Shown: positions 8,980 through 18,327, counted from the stretch's first letter. The stretch is DNA of 64,000 bases from Sphingomonas sp. Leaf242 (GCF_001422045.1 NZ_LMLW01000007.1:496001-560000); one strand, 5' to 3'. A program made the numbers and translations. Notes: generated by a model not told the origin, from the letters alone.

Positions 8980-9000
8980 GCGCGCTCCTACCTACGGAGC

Positions 9001-9903
9001 ATGATCCATGTCGTCCACCATCCCGACTATGTCACGCCATCGCCCGCGCGCTCGACCTATCGCTGGAACAAGAACGGGCTAATCCGCGACCTGTTGCTCG
9101 AAAAGGGAGATGCTGTCGCATGGCACCGCGCCGAGACGACGCCGACCGCGTGGCTGGAAGCGGTGCATGACGAAGACTACGTCGCTGAGGTGCTCCGGGC
9201 GGACGTGCCTAAGGATAAGGAGCGGCGGATCGGGTTTCCGGTGACGGCGGCGGTGGCGTCGCGTGCGGCGATCGTGCCACACGGGACCTGGCTTGCGGCA
9301 TGTCTCGCGCTGGAGCACGGGTTTGCGGCGAATACGGCGGGTGGGAGCCATCATGCGTTGGCGAATACTGGCGCGGGGTTCTGCGTGTTCAATGATCTCG
9401 CGGTGGCGGCGGCGCGGCTGATCGACGAGGGGCGGGTGGCGCGTGTGCTCGTCGTCGATTGCGATGTGCATCAGGGCGACGGGACTGCGGCGCTGCTTGC
9501 GGGACGGCCGGAGATCGCGACCTATTCGATCCACGCGGAGAAGAACTTTCCGGTGCGGAAGGCGCGTTCGACGGTCGACGTGCCGTTGCCGGACAAGGTG
9601 GGCGACGAGGCGTATCTGGCGACGCTGGAGACGACCCTGGTGCCTTTGCTCGACGAGTTCCGGCCGGAGTTGATTCTGTATCAGGCTGGCGTGGATCCGT
9701 TCGAGGGCGATCGGCTCGGGCGGTTGGCGCTGACCTTGGATGGTCTGGCGCAGCGGGAACGGCTCGTCGCTCGCCTCGCGATTGCGCGCGGCGTGCCGCT
9801 CGCGAGCACCGTCGGCGGCGGATATGGGGAGGACGCGCTGGCGATCGCCGAGCGGCATGTGGCGGCGATCATGACGCTGGGGGAAACTTTCGCAGCGGCG
9901 TGA
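9001..9903 (+). CDS. Histone-deacetylase-family zinc amidohydrolase
   Basis: A 300-residue protein of the arginase/deacetylase superfamily (bacterial class II HDAC-like; relatives include acetoin-utilisation and acetylpolyamine amidohydrolases). Zinc ligands appear in [12 protein letters not shown] (Asp, His) and in [12 protein letters not shown] (Asp); the active-site His pair is in [11 protein letters not shown], and VGGGYGED near the C-terminus is also conserved. ATG 9001 fits the family opening [10 protein letters not shown]. The only GGAG is one base from the ATG and sits in a small hairpin, so initiation may be weak. It is 33 bases upstream of the photolyase gene and probably cotranscribed with it. 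The natural substrate is unknown. Confidence 0.88.
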   Translation: MIHVVHHPDYVTPSPARSTYRWNKNGLIRDLLLEKGDAVAWHRAETTPTAWLEAVHDEDYVAEVLRADVPKDKERRIGFPVTAAVASRAAIVPHGTWLAACLALEHGFAANTAGGSHHALANTGAGFCVFNDLAVAAARLIDEGRVARVLVVDCDVHQGDGTAALLAGRPEIATYSIHAEKNFPVRKARSTVDVPLPDKVGDEAYLATLETTLVPLLDEFRPELILYQAGVDPFEGDRLGRLALTLDGLAQRERLVARLAIARGVPLASTVGGGYGEDALAIAERHVAAIMTLGETFAAA

Positions 9904-9936
9904 TGCTGGATCGCGGGTTGCTGCGTTGGGGATGCG

Positions 9937-11298
9937 ATGACGACTCCAACGCTTCTCTGGCTGCGCCAGGATCTCCGCCTTCACGATCAACCCGCGCTGA
10001 TCGCCGCCGCGCATGCGGGGCCGGTGATCCCGGTCTATGTCATCGACGACGACGCGCCGGGCAAATGGAAGATGGGCGGCGCGCAACGCTGGTGGCTGCA
10101 TCACACGCTTGACGCGTTCGCCAAGGCGCTTGCCGACAAGGGATCGAAGCTGATCCTGCGGCGCGGGAACGCGGTCGAGGTGCTGACGGCGCTCATGGAA
10201 GAAACCGGCGCGGAACACGTGCATGCGATCCGCCATTACGAGCCATGGTGGCGCAAGGCCGAGGCAGCGCTCGGCGATCGACTGTGCCTGCATGACGGCA
10301 ACCATCTTGCTAGCGTCGAGGACGTGAAGACGGGGTCGGGCGGACAGTTCAAGGTGTATTCGTCGTTCTGGAAGGCACTGAACCAGATGATGCCGCCGGG
10401 CGACCCCGAGCCTGCGCCGCGCACTATCCTGGCGCCGTCGAAATGGCCGAAGAGCGAGACGCTCGCGGACTGGGATCTGCTGCCGACCAAGCCGGACTGG
10501 TCGACTGGGTTCGGCGACTGGACGCCGGGCGAGGCTCAGGCGCTGAAGAATGCGAAGGCGATGGTGCCGATCGTCGAAGCCTATGACGTCGATCGCAACA
10601 TGCCGTCGATCGAGGGCACCTCGCGCCTGTCGCCGCATCTCCATTTCGGCGAGATTTCGCCGCGTGCGGTGTGGCATGCGGTCGACGGGCACGGCGATGC
10701 GACGACGTTCCGTAAGGAACTGGCGTGGCGCGATTTCACCGATGGCGTCGTGCTGACGATGCCGGATTACGGCGATACGAACGGTCGGCCCAAGTTCGAC
10801 AAGCTTCCTTGGCGGTCTGGCAAGGAGGCCGAGGCGGACCTGAAGGCGTGGCAGGAGGGCAAGACCGGCTATCCGATCGTCGATGCCGGGATGCGCCAGC
10901 TCTGGGCGACCGGCTGGATGCACAATCGTGTGCGGATGATCACGGCGAGCTTCCTGGTGAAGCATCTGCTGATCGACTGGCGCGAGGGCGAGCGCTGGTT
11001 CTGGGACTGCCTCGTCGATGCGGATTATGGGAATAATTCGGTGAACTGGCAGTGGGTCGCCGGGACCGGAGTGGATTCGAACATGTTCGGGCGGATCATG
11101 GCGCCGCTGTCGCAGTCGGAGAAGTTCGATGCAGGGGACTATATTCGCGAGTGGGTGCCGGAACTGGCGAAGGTGACCGGCGAAGCGATTCATGATCCTG
11201 ACGAGTCCGGTTGCCGGCCGAAGGCGTACCCAGCGAAGATCGTCGGCCACCGCGAAGGGCGGGAGCGGGCGCTCGAAGCTGGGCGGCACGCACGCTAG
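9937..11298 (+). CDS. phrB: Deoxyribodipyrimidine photolyase (cryptochrome/photolyase family)
   Basis: Light-driven repair of cyclobutane pyrimidine dimers. The 453-residue length and the order of domains are those of class I photolyases. An N-terminal Rossmann domain opens with TLLWLRQDLRLHDQPAL (antenna chromophore), and a C-terminal helical FAD domain carries GTSRLSPHLHFGEISPRAVW, then MRQLWATGWMHNRVRM, and DADYGNNSVNWQW. The typical W-rich electron-transfer residues are present in the FAD domain. An iron-sulphur-type FeS-BCP subfamily is unlikely since its cysteine pattern is missing. Likely operon with the upstream deacetylase-like gene. Confidence 0.94.
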   Translation: MTTPTLLWLRQDLRLHDQPALIAAAHAGPVIPVYVIDDDAPGKWKMGGAQRWWLHHTLDAFAKALADKGSKLILRRGNAVEVLTALMEETGAEHVHAIRHYEPWWRKAEAALGDRLCLHDGNHLASVEDVKTGSGGQFKVYSSFWKALNQMMPPGDPEPAPRTILAPSKWPKSETLADWDLLPTKPDWSTGFGDWTPGEAQALKNAKAMVPIVEAYDVDRNMPSIEGTSRLSPHLHFGEISPRAVWHAVDGHGDATTFRKELAWRDFTDGVVLTMPDYGDTNGRPKFDKLPWRSGKEAEADLKAWQEGKTGYPIVDAGMRQLWATGWMHNRVRMITASFLVKHLLIDWREGERWFWDCLVDADYGNNSVNWQWVAGTGVDSNMFGRIMAPLSQSEKFDAGDYIREWVPELAKVTGEAIHDPDESGCRPKAYPAKIVGHREGRERALEAGRHAR

Positions 11299-11309
11299 GG
11301 TCGCATCTG

Positions 11310-11418
11310 CTCCCCTCCTGGAAGAGGGGTTGGGGGTGGGTTGGGGTCCGCCTGGTCGACCGTCGCTTGCAAGAACCGGCCTACCCACCCCCGTCCCCTC
11401 CCTTTCAGGGAGGGGGGA
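11310..11418. repeat. Intergenic palindromic repeat unit A (hairpin - inverted repeat - hairpin)
   Basis: Between the photolyase stop and cfa. Left end CCCCTCCTGGAAGAGGGG and right end CCCTCCCTTTCAGGGAGGG each fold on themselves. Inside them, GGGGGTGGGT on the left pairs with ACCCACCCCC on the right. The shape resembles a composite REP element. It contains no reading frame. Confidence 0.75.
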
Positions 11419-11510
11419 ACGTTGCGAGGTTGGCGAGGTGATCGCGTTCCAGCCGTTTCCGCGCCGACGCCTCTTTCCTCGCCGCGGCCCCTGTTGCATG
11501 GAGCGCCGCG

Positions 11511-12755
11511 ATGACTGCCGTTCCCGCTTTTGAAGATGTGCCCGCCGCGCAAGGTTCCACGGTCGCGCGCCTCGTCGCGCCGGTGTTTCACCGTTTGCTC
11601 GACCGGATCGACGCGGGGCTGGAGAGCGGCGGCATAGACGCGCACTTGCCCGACGGCACGCGGCGGCTGATCGGCGGTCGGGCTCCGGGGCCTTTGCCCG
11701 TCGTGACCGTGCACCGCTGGCGCGCGCTGGTCCGTCTGACGACTGCGGGATCGGTCGGCTGGTACGAAGGCTGGGCGGCAGGCGATTGGTCGAGCCCCGA
11801 TCCGGTGCCGCTATTCGACCTGTTCATGCGCAACCGCCGCTCGCTCGGGAGTTCGGCACGGTCGGGCGGCGTGGCGCGGCTGGCAGCGCGAGCGTGGCAC
11901 CGGATGCGACGCAACGATCCGACCGGCTCGCGTCGGAATATCGCCGCGCATTATGACCTTGGCAACGACTTCTACGAGACATGGCTAGATCTCAGCCTGA
12001 CCTATTCTAGCGCGATCTTCGCTGAGCCGATGGACGATGCCGAACCGCATGAGGCGGCACAGGCGACCAAGCTGCGTGCGATCCTCGACCGGACCGGGGC
12101 GCGGGCGGGCGATACGATCCTGGAGATCGGCTGCGGTTGGGGATCTTTCGCCGAAATGGCGGCGCGCGTAGGTGTCGGTGTGCACGCGCTGACGTTGTCG
12201 ACCGAGCAGAAGCGGCAAGTCGACGACCGGATCGCAGCGGCAGGCCTCGGCGGTGTTCGCGTTGCACTGACCGACTACCGCGACGTCACCGGGACCTATG
12301 ATGCGGTGGCGAGTATCGAGATGGTCGAGGCGGTGGGCGAGGAATATTGGCCGGTGTATCTCGACGCGATCGCGCGCGCATTGAAGCCGGGCGGGCGGGC
12401 GGCGTTGCAGTATATCTCCATCGACGACGCGATCTTCGACTCCTATTCACGGAGTGTCGACTTCATCCAGCGCTACGTGTTTCCGGGCGGGATGCTGTTG
12501 TCCGAGCCGCGGTTTCGCGCGCTTGCGGAGGCGCGGGGGCTCGTGTGGGAGGACCGGCGCGGGTTCGGGCTGCATTATGCCGAGACGTTGCGGCGGTGGC
12601 GAGTTGCGTTCGATGCCGCGGTTGCGGAAGGGCGGTTGCCGGCGCGGTTCGATGCGCGGTTCGTAGCGTTATGGCGCTATTACCTAATGTACTGCGAGGG
12701 AGGGTTTCTCGGCGGCGGGATCGATGTCGCGCAGGTTACGCTGGTGAAGCGGTAG
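11511..12755 (+). CDS. cfa: Cyclopropane-fatty-acyl-phospholipid synthase family methyltransferase
   Basis: Transfers a methylene group from S-adenosylmethionine to the double bond of unsaturated phospholipid acyl chains; acts at the inner membrane surface. The 414-residue protein has an N-terminal lipid-binding region (about 1-130), including AGSVGWYEGWAAGDW. The methyltransferase core carries AHYDLGNDFYETWLD, the SAM motif LEIGCGWGSFAEMAA, and SIEMVEAVGEEYW. A C-terminal YRYV-type region has FIQRYVFPGGML and LHYAETLRRWR. A palindromic repeat separates it from the upstream photolyase gene, so it probably has its own promoter within the last 90 bases before the ATG. Confidence 0.92.
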   Translation: MTAVPAFEDVPAAQGSTVARLVAPVFHRLLDRIDAGLESGGIDAHLPDGTRRLIGGRAPGPLPVVTVHRWRALVRLTTAGSVGWYEGWAAGDWSSPDPVPLFDLFMRNRRSLGSSARSGGVARLAARAWHRMRRNDPTGSRRNIAAHYDLGNDFYETWLDLSLTYSSAIFAEPMDDAEPHEAAQATKLRAILDRTGARAGDTILEIGCGWGSFAEMAARVGVGVHALTLSTEQKRQVDDRIAAAGLGGVRVALTDYRDVTGTYDAVASIEMVEAVGEEYWPVYLDAIARALKPGGRAALQYISIDDAIFDSYSRSVDFIQRYVFPGGMLLSEPRFRALAEARGLVWEDRRGFGLHYAETLRRWRVAFDAAVAEGRLPARFDARFVALWRYYLMYCEGGFLGGGIDVAQVTLVKR

Positions 12756-12759
12756 TGTT

Positions 12760-12831
12760 TTCCTGCGAACGCAGGAACCCAGGGTAACAGGCGGTGGCGG
12801 TTGTGATCCTGGGCTCCTGCTTGCGCAGGAG
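12760..12831. repeat. Intergenic palindromic repeat unit B between convergent genes
   Basis: TCCTGCG-AA-CGCAGGA on the left and CTCCTGC-TTGC-GCAGGAG on the right, with an inner pair ACCCAGG/CCTGGG between them. It fills the gap between the convergent cfa and SDR genes, so it is well placed to end transcription from both sides. The TCCTGC...ACCCAGG type resembles dispersed palindromic repeats known in many alphaproteobacteria. Confidence 0.75.
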
Positions 12832-12836
12832 AACGC

Positions 12837-13547
12837 TTAGCCGACCCGCTCGAAGTGACCGGCTTCGAAGCCTTCGATCGCCAGCGCAACGATGCGGTCG
12901 GCCACGACAGTCGGTTCCTTGACCGAGTTCGGATCTTCGCCCGGATAAGCGCGCGCGCGCATCTTCGTCCGCGTTGCGCCGGGATCGACGATCGCAGTGC
13001 GGATTGCGCTGATCTCGGCCATCTCGTCGCCATACGCACCGAGCAGCGTCTCGAATGCAGCCTTCGAAGCGCCGTAGAGGCCCCAATACGCGCGAGGCTT
13101 GCGCCCTACGCTGGAGGTCACACCGATCACCCGCGCAGACTTTGCCTTCTTCAGCATCGTGTCGAACGCTGCAATCATGGCCGCCTGCGCGCTGACGTTG
13201 AGCGTCAGGACTTGCGCCATCTCCTTCGGATCGATCGCGGGGACCGACGACAGCGAACCGAGCATGCCCGCGTTGAGCACGAGGATGTCGAGCGCATCCC
13301 AGCGGTCGCTGATCGCCGTCGCCAGCCGCGCGATGGCTTCGCTCTCGGCCAGATCGAGCGGGGCGATGGTCGCCGAGCCGCCGGCCGCGTGGATCGTCGC
13401 CTCGACCTCTTCTAGACCACCCGGCGTGCGCGCGGTCAGGACGACATGCGCGCCCTTTGCCGCGAGCGCGATCGCGGTTGCGGCGCCGATGCCGCGGCTG
13501 GCACCGGTGACCAGCGCCAGCCGGCCTTCGAGAGGCTTGTCCGTCAT
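12837..13547 (-). CDS. Short-chain dehydrogenase/reductase (SDR) of unknown substrate
   Basis: A 236-residue classical SDR: glycine-rich NAD(P) motif TGASRGIG near the N-terminus, LDLAES and VLNAGMLG in the coenzyme fold, and the active site Ser (VTSSVG) with Tyr and Lys in YWGLYGASKAAFE, followed by VDPGATRTKMR. The short C-terminus is of the SDR type often found next to purF in sphingomonads. ATG 13547 is chosen since the coenzyme fold starts eight residues later; an extension to 13619 would overlap purF by about 56 bases. It lies 16 bases downstream of purF and is probably cotranscribed. The substrate cannot be read from sequence. Confidence 0.88.
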   Translation of the reverse strand: MTDKPLEGRLALVTGASRGIGAATAIALAAKGAHVVLTARTPGGLEEVEATIHAAGGSATIAPLDLAESEAIARLATAISDRWDALDILVLNAGMLGSLSSVPAIDPKEMAQVLTLNVSAQAAMIAAFDTMLKKAKSARVIGVTSSVGRKPRAYWGLYGASKAAFETLLGAYGDEMAEISAIRTAIVDPGATRTKMRARAYPGEDPNSVKEPTVVADRIVALAIEGFEAGHFERVG

Positions 13548-13563
13548 ATACGCTCCGCGAGTA

Positions 13564-15021
13564 TCAGATGACGCGTTCGGCGAGCATCGCGAACTGATCG
13601 ACTTCCGAGCCTTCGTCATGGTCGGTCAGCGTAGTCGGATAGTCGCCGGTGAAGCACGCGTCGCAATATTTCGGGCGGACATCCGCGCGCTTCGCCTCGC
13701 CGAGTGCCTTGTACAGGCCGTCGATCGAGATGAAGTTAAGGCTGTCGGCATGGATGAAGCCGGTCATGCCGCCGAGATCGAGCTTGGCCGCGAGCAGCTT
13801 CTCGCGCTCGGGCGTGTCGACGCCGTAGAAGCACGAATGCCGCGTCGGTGGGCTGGCGATCCGCATATGGACTTCGGCCGCACCGGCTTCGCGCATCATC
13901 TCGACGATCTTGAGCGAGGTCGTGCCGCGGACGATCGAATCGTCGACGAGGATGACCCGCTTGCCCTTGATCAGCGCGCGATTGGCGTTGTGCTTCAGCT
14001 TCACGCCGAGATGGCGGACCTTGTCGCCGGGCGAGATGAACGTGCGCCCGACATAATGCGAGCGGATGATGCCGAGCTCGAACGGGATGCCCGACTGCTG
14101 CGCATAGCCGATCGCGGCCGGCGTGCCCGAATCGGGGACTGGGATCACGAGGTCGGCATCGACCGGCGATTCGATCGCGAGCTGCGCGCCGATCGCTTTG
14201 CGCACCGAATAGATCGAGTGATCGTCGACGATCGAATCGGGGCGCGAGAAATACACCCATTCGAAAATGCACGGCCGCGCCGCCATCGGTGCGAACGGGC
14301 GGATCGAGCGAATCTCGGAGCCCTGGACGATAACCAGTTCGCCCGGCTCGATCGCACGGACGAAGGTGGCGCCGACGACGTCGAGCGCGACCGTCTCGGA
14401 GGCGAAGATCACCGCGTCGCCGAGCTTGCCCATGACGAGGGGGCGAATACCGAGCGGATCGCGACAGGCGATCATGCCCTCCGGCGTCATCACGATCAGT
14501 GAATACGCCCCCTCGATCTGCTTCAGCGCGTCGATGAAGCGGTCGAGCAGCGTGCGGTAGTTCGAGGTCGCGACGAGGTGGATGATCGTCTCGGTATCGC
14601 TGGTCGACTGGAAGATCGAGCCGCGCCGTACGAGTTCGCGCCGCAGTCGCATCGCGTTCGAGATGTTGCCGTTATGCGCGATCGCGAAGCCGCCGGTCGA
14701 CAGCTCAGCATAGAGCGGCTGGACGTTGCGCAGCGCGGTCTCGCCAGTCGTCGAATAGCGGACATGCCCGCAGGCGACGGTGCCCGGCAGCGAGCGGATG
14801 ACGTCGTCGCGGTCGAAGTTGCCGGCGACGTGCCCCATCGCTCGGTGCGTGTGAAAATGTGCGCCGTCGAAGGTCGTGATTCCGGCAGCTTCCTGGCCGC
14901 GGTGCTGCAACGCGTGCAGCCCCAGGGCTACGAGCGCGGCTGCGCCATCGGTGGCCGAAACGCCGAACACCCCGCATTCTTCGCGGAGTTTGTCGTCATC
15001 ATAAGGGTTTGTCGTCAGCAT
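13564..15021 (-). CDS. purF: Amidophosphoribosyltransferase
   Basis: First committed step of purine synthesis: PRPP plus glutamine give phosphoribosylamine. The 485-residue protein starts at ATG 15021 with a short propeptide, and Cys16 in REECGVFG is the expected N-terminal nucleophile after processing. The PRPP loop is [12 protein letters not shown]. Cysteines in CIFEW, HSCFYG and YCDACF match the [4Fe-4S] ligand set of the Bacillus-type enzyme, so an iron-sulphur form is likely. Frames extending upstream beyond 15021 are artefacts. It diverges from hisI with 120 bases between, and is followed closely by an SDR gene. Confidence 0.96.
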   Translation of the reverse strand: MLTTNPYDDDKLREECGVFGVSATDGAAALVALGLHALQHRGQEAAGITTFDGAHFHTHRAMGHVAGNFDRDDVIRSLPGTVACGHVRYSTTGETALRNVQPLYAELSTGGFAIAHNGNISNAMRLRRELVRRGSIFQSTSDTETIIHLVATSNYRTLLDRFIDALKQIEGAYSLIVMTPEGMIACRDPLGIRPLVMGKLGDAVIFASETVALDVVGATFVRAIEPGELVIVQGSEIRSIRPFAPMAARPCIFEWVYFSRPDSIVDDHSIYSVRKAIGAQLAIESPVDADLVIPVPDSGTPAAIGYAQQSGIPFELGIIRSHYVGRTFISPGDKVRHLGVKLKHNANRALIKGKRVILVDDSIVRGTTSLKIVEMMREAGAAEVHMRIASPPTRHSCFYGVDTPEREKLLAAKLDLGGMTGFIHADSLNFISIDGLYKALGEAKRADVRPKYCDACFTGDYPTTLTDHDEGSEVDQFAMLAERVI

Positions 15022-15141
15022 GCCGGTTCTCACGTCGTGCGGAAGCTGCCCTATACGAGCGGATCGCCGGCTTGTCGCCTGTTTGTAATAACATTGCGCG
15101 CCGCTGGTCGCATCGGGCCGGGTTTCGGGTATATCCAGGCC

Positions 15142-15504
15142 ATGACACACAGCCGCGACACGGGCCTGACGCTCGATCCGAAATTCGATTCCGCCGGACT
15201 CCTGACCGCGGTCGTCACCGATCGCGTATCGGGCGACGTGCTGATGGTCGCACATATGAATGCGGAGGCGCTGGCGGAGACGCAGGCGACCGGCGAGGCG
15301 CATTTCTGGTCGCGCAGTCGGGAAAAGCTCTGGAAGAAAGGTGAGACGTCGGGGAACGTGCTTCGCGTCGCCGAGCTTCGGATCGATTGCGACCAGGATG
15401 CGGTGTGGGTGATCGCCGATGCGGCGGGGCCGGCGTGCCATACCGGCGAGCGGACGTGCTTCTTCCGGCGGATCGAAGGGGGCAGACTGGTGCCGGCCGA
15501 ATGA
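15142..15504 (+). CDS. hisI: Phosphoribosyl-AMP cyclohydrolase
   Basis: Third step of histidine synthesis, opening the adenine ring of phosphoribosyl-AMP. The 120-residue protein is the single-domain form, without the HisE pyrophosphohydrolase. Zinc/magnesium ligands are visible in [10 protein letters not shown] and in [13 protein letters not shown], and [12 protein letters not shown] is the family N-terminal motif, followed by [22 protein letters not shown] 15142 gives the standard length. Its stop overlaps the start of the next gene (ATGA). No other histidine gene is nearby. Confidence 0.95.
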   Translation: MTHSRDTGLTLDPKFDSAGLLTAVVTDRVSGDVLMVAHMNAEALAETQATGEAHFWSRSREKLWKKGETSGNVLRVAELRIDCDQDAVWVIADAAGPACHTGERTCFFRRIEGGRLVPAE

Positions 15505-15986
15505 AGCGCGTGCTGCTGCTCGCGCTGATGCTCGACGGGTGTGGGCGGGAGCCGGCGACTGCTGTGGCGGACAGCGCGGGGGCTCGGCTCGAGGCTGCGG
15601 CCGAGACGGCGGGGATCGTGCCCGACCCGAACGCGCCGCTGCAAGGATCGTGGGCGCGCGATACGGACCGGGTCTGCGTCGTCGGCGCCGAGAAGACCGC
15701 ACGGATCGGCGTTAGCGTCGACTATGGCGAGGACCAAACGTGTGCCGGATCGGGGACGGTCGAGCGCGCGGGCGATGCGCTGAAACTCGCGTTCGGCGCG
15801 TGCAAGTTCGACGCACAGTTCGACGGCGATCGGATCGTCTTCCCGGCCGAAGTCCCCGAAGCCTGCGAGTCCCTCTGCACCGGCCGCGCGTCGCTCGCGG
15901 CACTGACCGTCGGCCGGCTCAGCGAATCGCGATCGGAGGCGGCGACGCTACGGTCAACTAAGGGAAAGTTGCTTTGCGGCAATTGA
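15501..15986 (+). CDS. Hypothetical exported protein, possible lipoprotein
   Basis: A 161-residue protein coupled to hisI by an ATGA overlap. The N-terminus [18 protein letters not shown] looks like a short lipoprotein signal, but the residues before the cysteine (L-D-G) deviate from the usual lipobox because aspartate is rare at that place. The mature part has four further cysteines (VCVVG, TCAGSG, GACKFD, ACESLC region and LLCGN), suggesting disulphides in the periplasm. No domain is recognised. The 3-prime end overlaps the putative MerR-type operator for the next gene. Confidence 0.6.
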   Translation: MKRVLLLALMLDGCGREPATAVADSAGARLEAAAETAGIVPDPNAPLQGSWARDTDRVCVVGAEKTARIGVSVDYGEDQTCAGSGTVERAGDALKLAFGACKFDAQFDGDRIVFPAEVPEACESLCTGRASLAALTVGRLSESRSEAATLRSTKGKLLCGN

Positions 15987-15998
15987 CGTTGACGTAAA
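15983..15998. promoter_or_regulatory. Putative MerR/LiuR-type operator upstream of the MerR-acyl-CoA dehydrogenase pair
   Basis: TTGACGTTGACGTAAA is an imperfect palindrome of the form TT-N-ACGT-NN-ACGT-N-AA, which resembles sites described for LiuR-like MerR regulators of branched-chain acyl-CoA breakdown. It lies 20 bases before the merR start codon and overlaps the TGA stop (15984-15986) of the upstream gene. The TTGACG may double as a -35 box. Confidence 0.5.
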
Positions 15999-16018
15999 CG
16001 AGAGTTATTTCTCCGGGG

Positions 16019-16471
16019 ATGGCGACACAAGCATCCCCTCGATTGCAGGCGACCCCGCAATCCTACGCGGTGATCGAGCCGCGGCATGATCGCGAGAGCT
16101 TCACGATCTCCGACCTGTCGGCCGAGTTCGACGTCACCGCGCGGGCGTTGCGGTTCTACGAGGACGAGGGCCTGATCGCGCCCGAGCGTCGCGGGACGCA
16201 GCGCATCTATTCGCACCGTGATCGCGCGCGGCTCGCGTGGATCCTGCGCGGTAAGCGCGTCGGGTTCAGCCTCGGCGAGATCCGCGAGATGATCGACCTC
16301 TACGATCTCGGCGATGGCCGCCGTGCGCAGCGCCAGGTCGTGATCGAGCGCAGCCAGGCGCGGATCGCGCTGCTGACCGCACAGAAGCGCGACATCGATC
16401 TCGCCATCGACGAACTCACCAGTTTCGTGGCCCTCCTCGAAGTGAGCCGCGCCCAGGACAACCAAGGATAA
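16019..16471 (+). CDS. MerR-family transcriptional regulator
   Basis: A 150-residue regulator with an N-terminal winged helix about residues 28-95: FTISDLSAEFDVTARALRF, then YEDEGLIAPERRG and RIYSHRDRARL. A C-terminal coiled-coil helix for dimerisation follows (about 105-145). It lacks the metal-binding cysteines of CueR/MerR. The type and its setting directly before an acyl-CoA dehydrogenase gene (3 bases between stop and start) resemble LiuR regulators that sense acyl-CoA intermediates. A palindromic ACGT-type site just upstream suggests it controls its own operon. Confidence 0.85.
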   Translation: MATQASPRLQATPQSYAVIEPRHDRESFTISDLSAEFDVTARALRFYEDEGLIAPERRGTQRIYSHRDRARLAWILRGKRVGFSLGEIREMIDLYDLGDGRRAQRQVVIERSQARIALLTAQKRDIDLAIDELTSFVALLEVSRAQDNQG

Positions 16472-16474
16472 ACC

Positions 16475-18277
16475 ATGCCCCAGTATACGCCCCCCGTCCG
16501 CGACACGCGTTTCGTCCTCGAGCATGTCGTCGGTCTCGATCGCTACAATAACCTCCCCGGCTTCGATGCGGCCTCGCCCGACGTCGTCGACGCGGTGCTC
16601 GAAGAAGGCGGCAAGTTCGTCGCCGAAGTGCTGTTCCCGCTCAACCTGTCGGGCGACCAGCAGGGTTGCACGCGGCACGAGGACGGCTCGGTAACGACGC
16701 CGGACGGCTTCAAGGAAGCGTACAAGCAGTATGTCGAGAGCGGCTGGGCGACGCTCGGCAACCAGCCCGAATATGGCGGGCAGGGCATGCCGCACGTCGT
16801 GTCGACCGCGTTTCAGGAATACATGATCTCGTCGAACATGGCGTTCGCGATGTACCCCGGCCTGACGCACGGCGCGATCGCCGCGCTGATCGCCAAGGGG
16901 TCTGACGCGCAGAAGGCGATGTACGTGCCGAAGATGGTGTCGGGCGAATGGGGCGGGACGATGAACCTTACCGAGCCGCAGTGCGGCACCGATCTCGGCC
17001 TGATCCGTACCAAGGCCGAGCCGCAGGCGGATGGATCGTACGCGATCACCGGCACCAAGATCTTCATTTCGTCGGGCGAGCATGACCTGACCGAGAACAT
17101 CATCCACCTCGTGCTGGCCAAGACGCCGGGCGCGCCGGACAGCTCGAAGGGCATTTCGCTGTTCGTCGTGCCGAAGTTCCTGGTCGAGGAAGACGGTTCG
17201 CTCGGTGCGCGTAACGGCGTCACGTGCGGGTCGATCGAGCAAAAGATGGGCATCCACGCGAACTCGACCTGCGTGATGAACTATGACTCGGCGACCGGCT
17301 GGCTCGTCGGCGAGGAGATGAAGGGCCTCGCCGCGATGTTCATCATGATGAACGCAGCGCGTCTCGGCGTTGGTCTCCAGGGGCTTGGGGTGGCGGAAGT
17401 CGCCTACCAGAACGCCGTCCAGTATGCGCAGGACCGCCGCCAGGGTCGCGCGCTGACCGGGCCGAAGGAGCCACAGGAGAAGGCAGACACGCTGTTCGTT
17501 CATCCTGACATCCGCCGCATGCTGATGGAGGGCAAGTCGCTGACCGAGGGTCTGCGCGCGCTGATCCTGTGGACTGCGCTCCAGGCCGATCTCGAACATC
17601 ACGCCGAGACCGAGGAAGAGCGTCAGCTCGCTGGCGACATCATCAGCCTGCTGACCCCGGTCATCAAGGGATACGGCACCGACATGGGCTATGCGATCGC
17701 GACCAACGCGCAGCAGGTGTACGGCGGCCATGGCTATATCGCCGAGTGGGGCATGGAGCAGTATGTCCGCGATGCGCGGATCGCGATGATCTACGAGGGC
17801 ACCAACGGCGTCCAGGCGATGGATCTGGTCGGACGGAAGCTCGCGCAGAATGGCGGGCGTGGGATCCAGGCGTTCTTCAAGCTGGTGGCGGACGACGTCG
17901 CCGCGGCGAAGGCTGATCCGGCGACGGCTGTATTCGCGGAGGCGCTGGAGAAGGCGAACGGCCAGCTTCAGGCGGCGACGATGTGGTTCATGGCGAACGG
18001 CATGAAGAACCCCGAGAACGTCGGCGCCGGCGCGGTCAGCTACATGCACCTGATGGGGATCGTCGCGGTCGGCACGATGTGGCTGCGGATGGCGGTCGCT
18101 GCGACCAAGCTGAAGGCGGCGGGCGAGGGCGAGGCCGCGTTCCTCGATGCCAAGCTGGTGACCGCGCGCTTCTACGCCGAGCGGATCCTGCCGGATGCGG
18201 GCGCGCTGCGTCGGAAGATCGAGGGCGGGGCGGAGTCGCTGATGGCGCTGCCGCCCGAGATGTTCATGGCGGCCTGA
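16475..18277 (+). CDS. Acyl-CoA dehydrogenase with C-terminal extension (DmdC-like)
   Basis: FAD enzyme of 600 residues, longer than classical acyl-CoA dehydrogenases (about 380) because of a C-terminal domain. It opens MPQYTPPVRDTRFVL and contains MNLTEPQCGTDLGL (FAD/substrate motif), KIFISSGEHDL, and IHANSTCVMNYD. The catalytic region is AMIYEGTNGVQAMDLVGRKL, with the glutamate in YEGTNG. By eye it resembles 3-methylmercaptopropionyl-CoA dehydrogenase DmdC, but many relatives act on fatty or branched acyl-CoA; the substrate is open. AAGGA six bases before the ATG is a good ribosome-binding site. It is paired with the upstream MerR regulator. Confidence 0.88.
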   Translation: MPQYTPPVRDTRFVLEHVVGLDRYNNLPGFDAASPDVVDAVLEEGGKFVAEVLFPLNLSGDQQGCTRHEDGSVTTPDGFKEAYKQYVESGWATLGNQPEYGGQGMPHVVSTAFQEYMISSNMAFAMYPGLTHGAIAALIAKGSDAQKAMYVPKMVSGEWGGTMNLTEPQCGTDLGLIRTKAEPQADGSYAITGTKIFISSGEHDLTENIIHLVLAKTPGAPDSSKGISLFVVPKFLVEEDGSLGARNGVTCGSIEQKMGIHANSTCVMNYDSATGWLVGEEMKGLAAMFIMMNAARLGVGLQGLGVAEVAYQNAVQYAQDRRQGRALTGPKEPQEKADTLFVHPDIRRMLMEGKSLTEGLRALILWTALQADLEHHAETEEERQLAGDIISLLTPVIKGYGTDMGYAIATNAQQVYGGHGYIAEWGMEQYVRDARIAMIYEGTNGVQAMDLVGRKLAQNGGRGIQAFFKLVADDVAAAKADPATAVFAEALEKANGQLQAATMWFMANGMKNPENVGAGAVSYMHLMGIVAVGTMWLRMAVAATKLKAAGEGEAAFLDAKLVTARFYAERILPDAGALRRKIEGGAESLMALPPEMFMAA

Positions 18278-18327
18278 TCGCCGTGATCGGCCTGGGCTCG
18301 CGGATGCGGCCCAGGGCTGACACGAAA

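Noticed and set aside
9079..11499. Open frame of over 800 codons opposite the deacetylase and photolyase genes
   Set aside because: Low-complexity Arg/Pro/His product; plus strand holds two complete enzymes.
15722..18049. Open frame of 775 codons opposite merR and the acyl-CoA dehydrogenase gene
   Set aside because: No motifs; the opposite strand encodes recognisable proteins.
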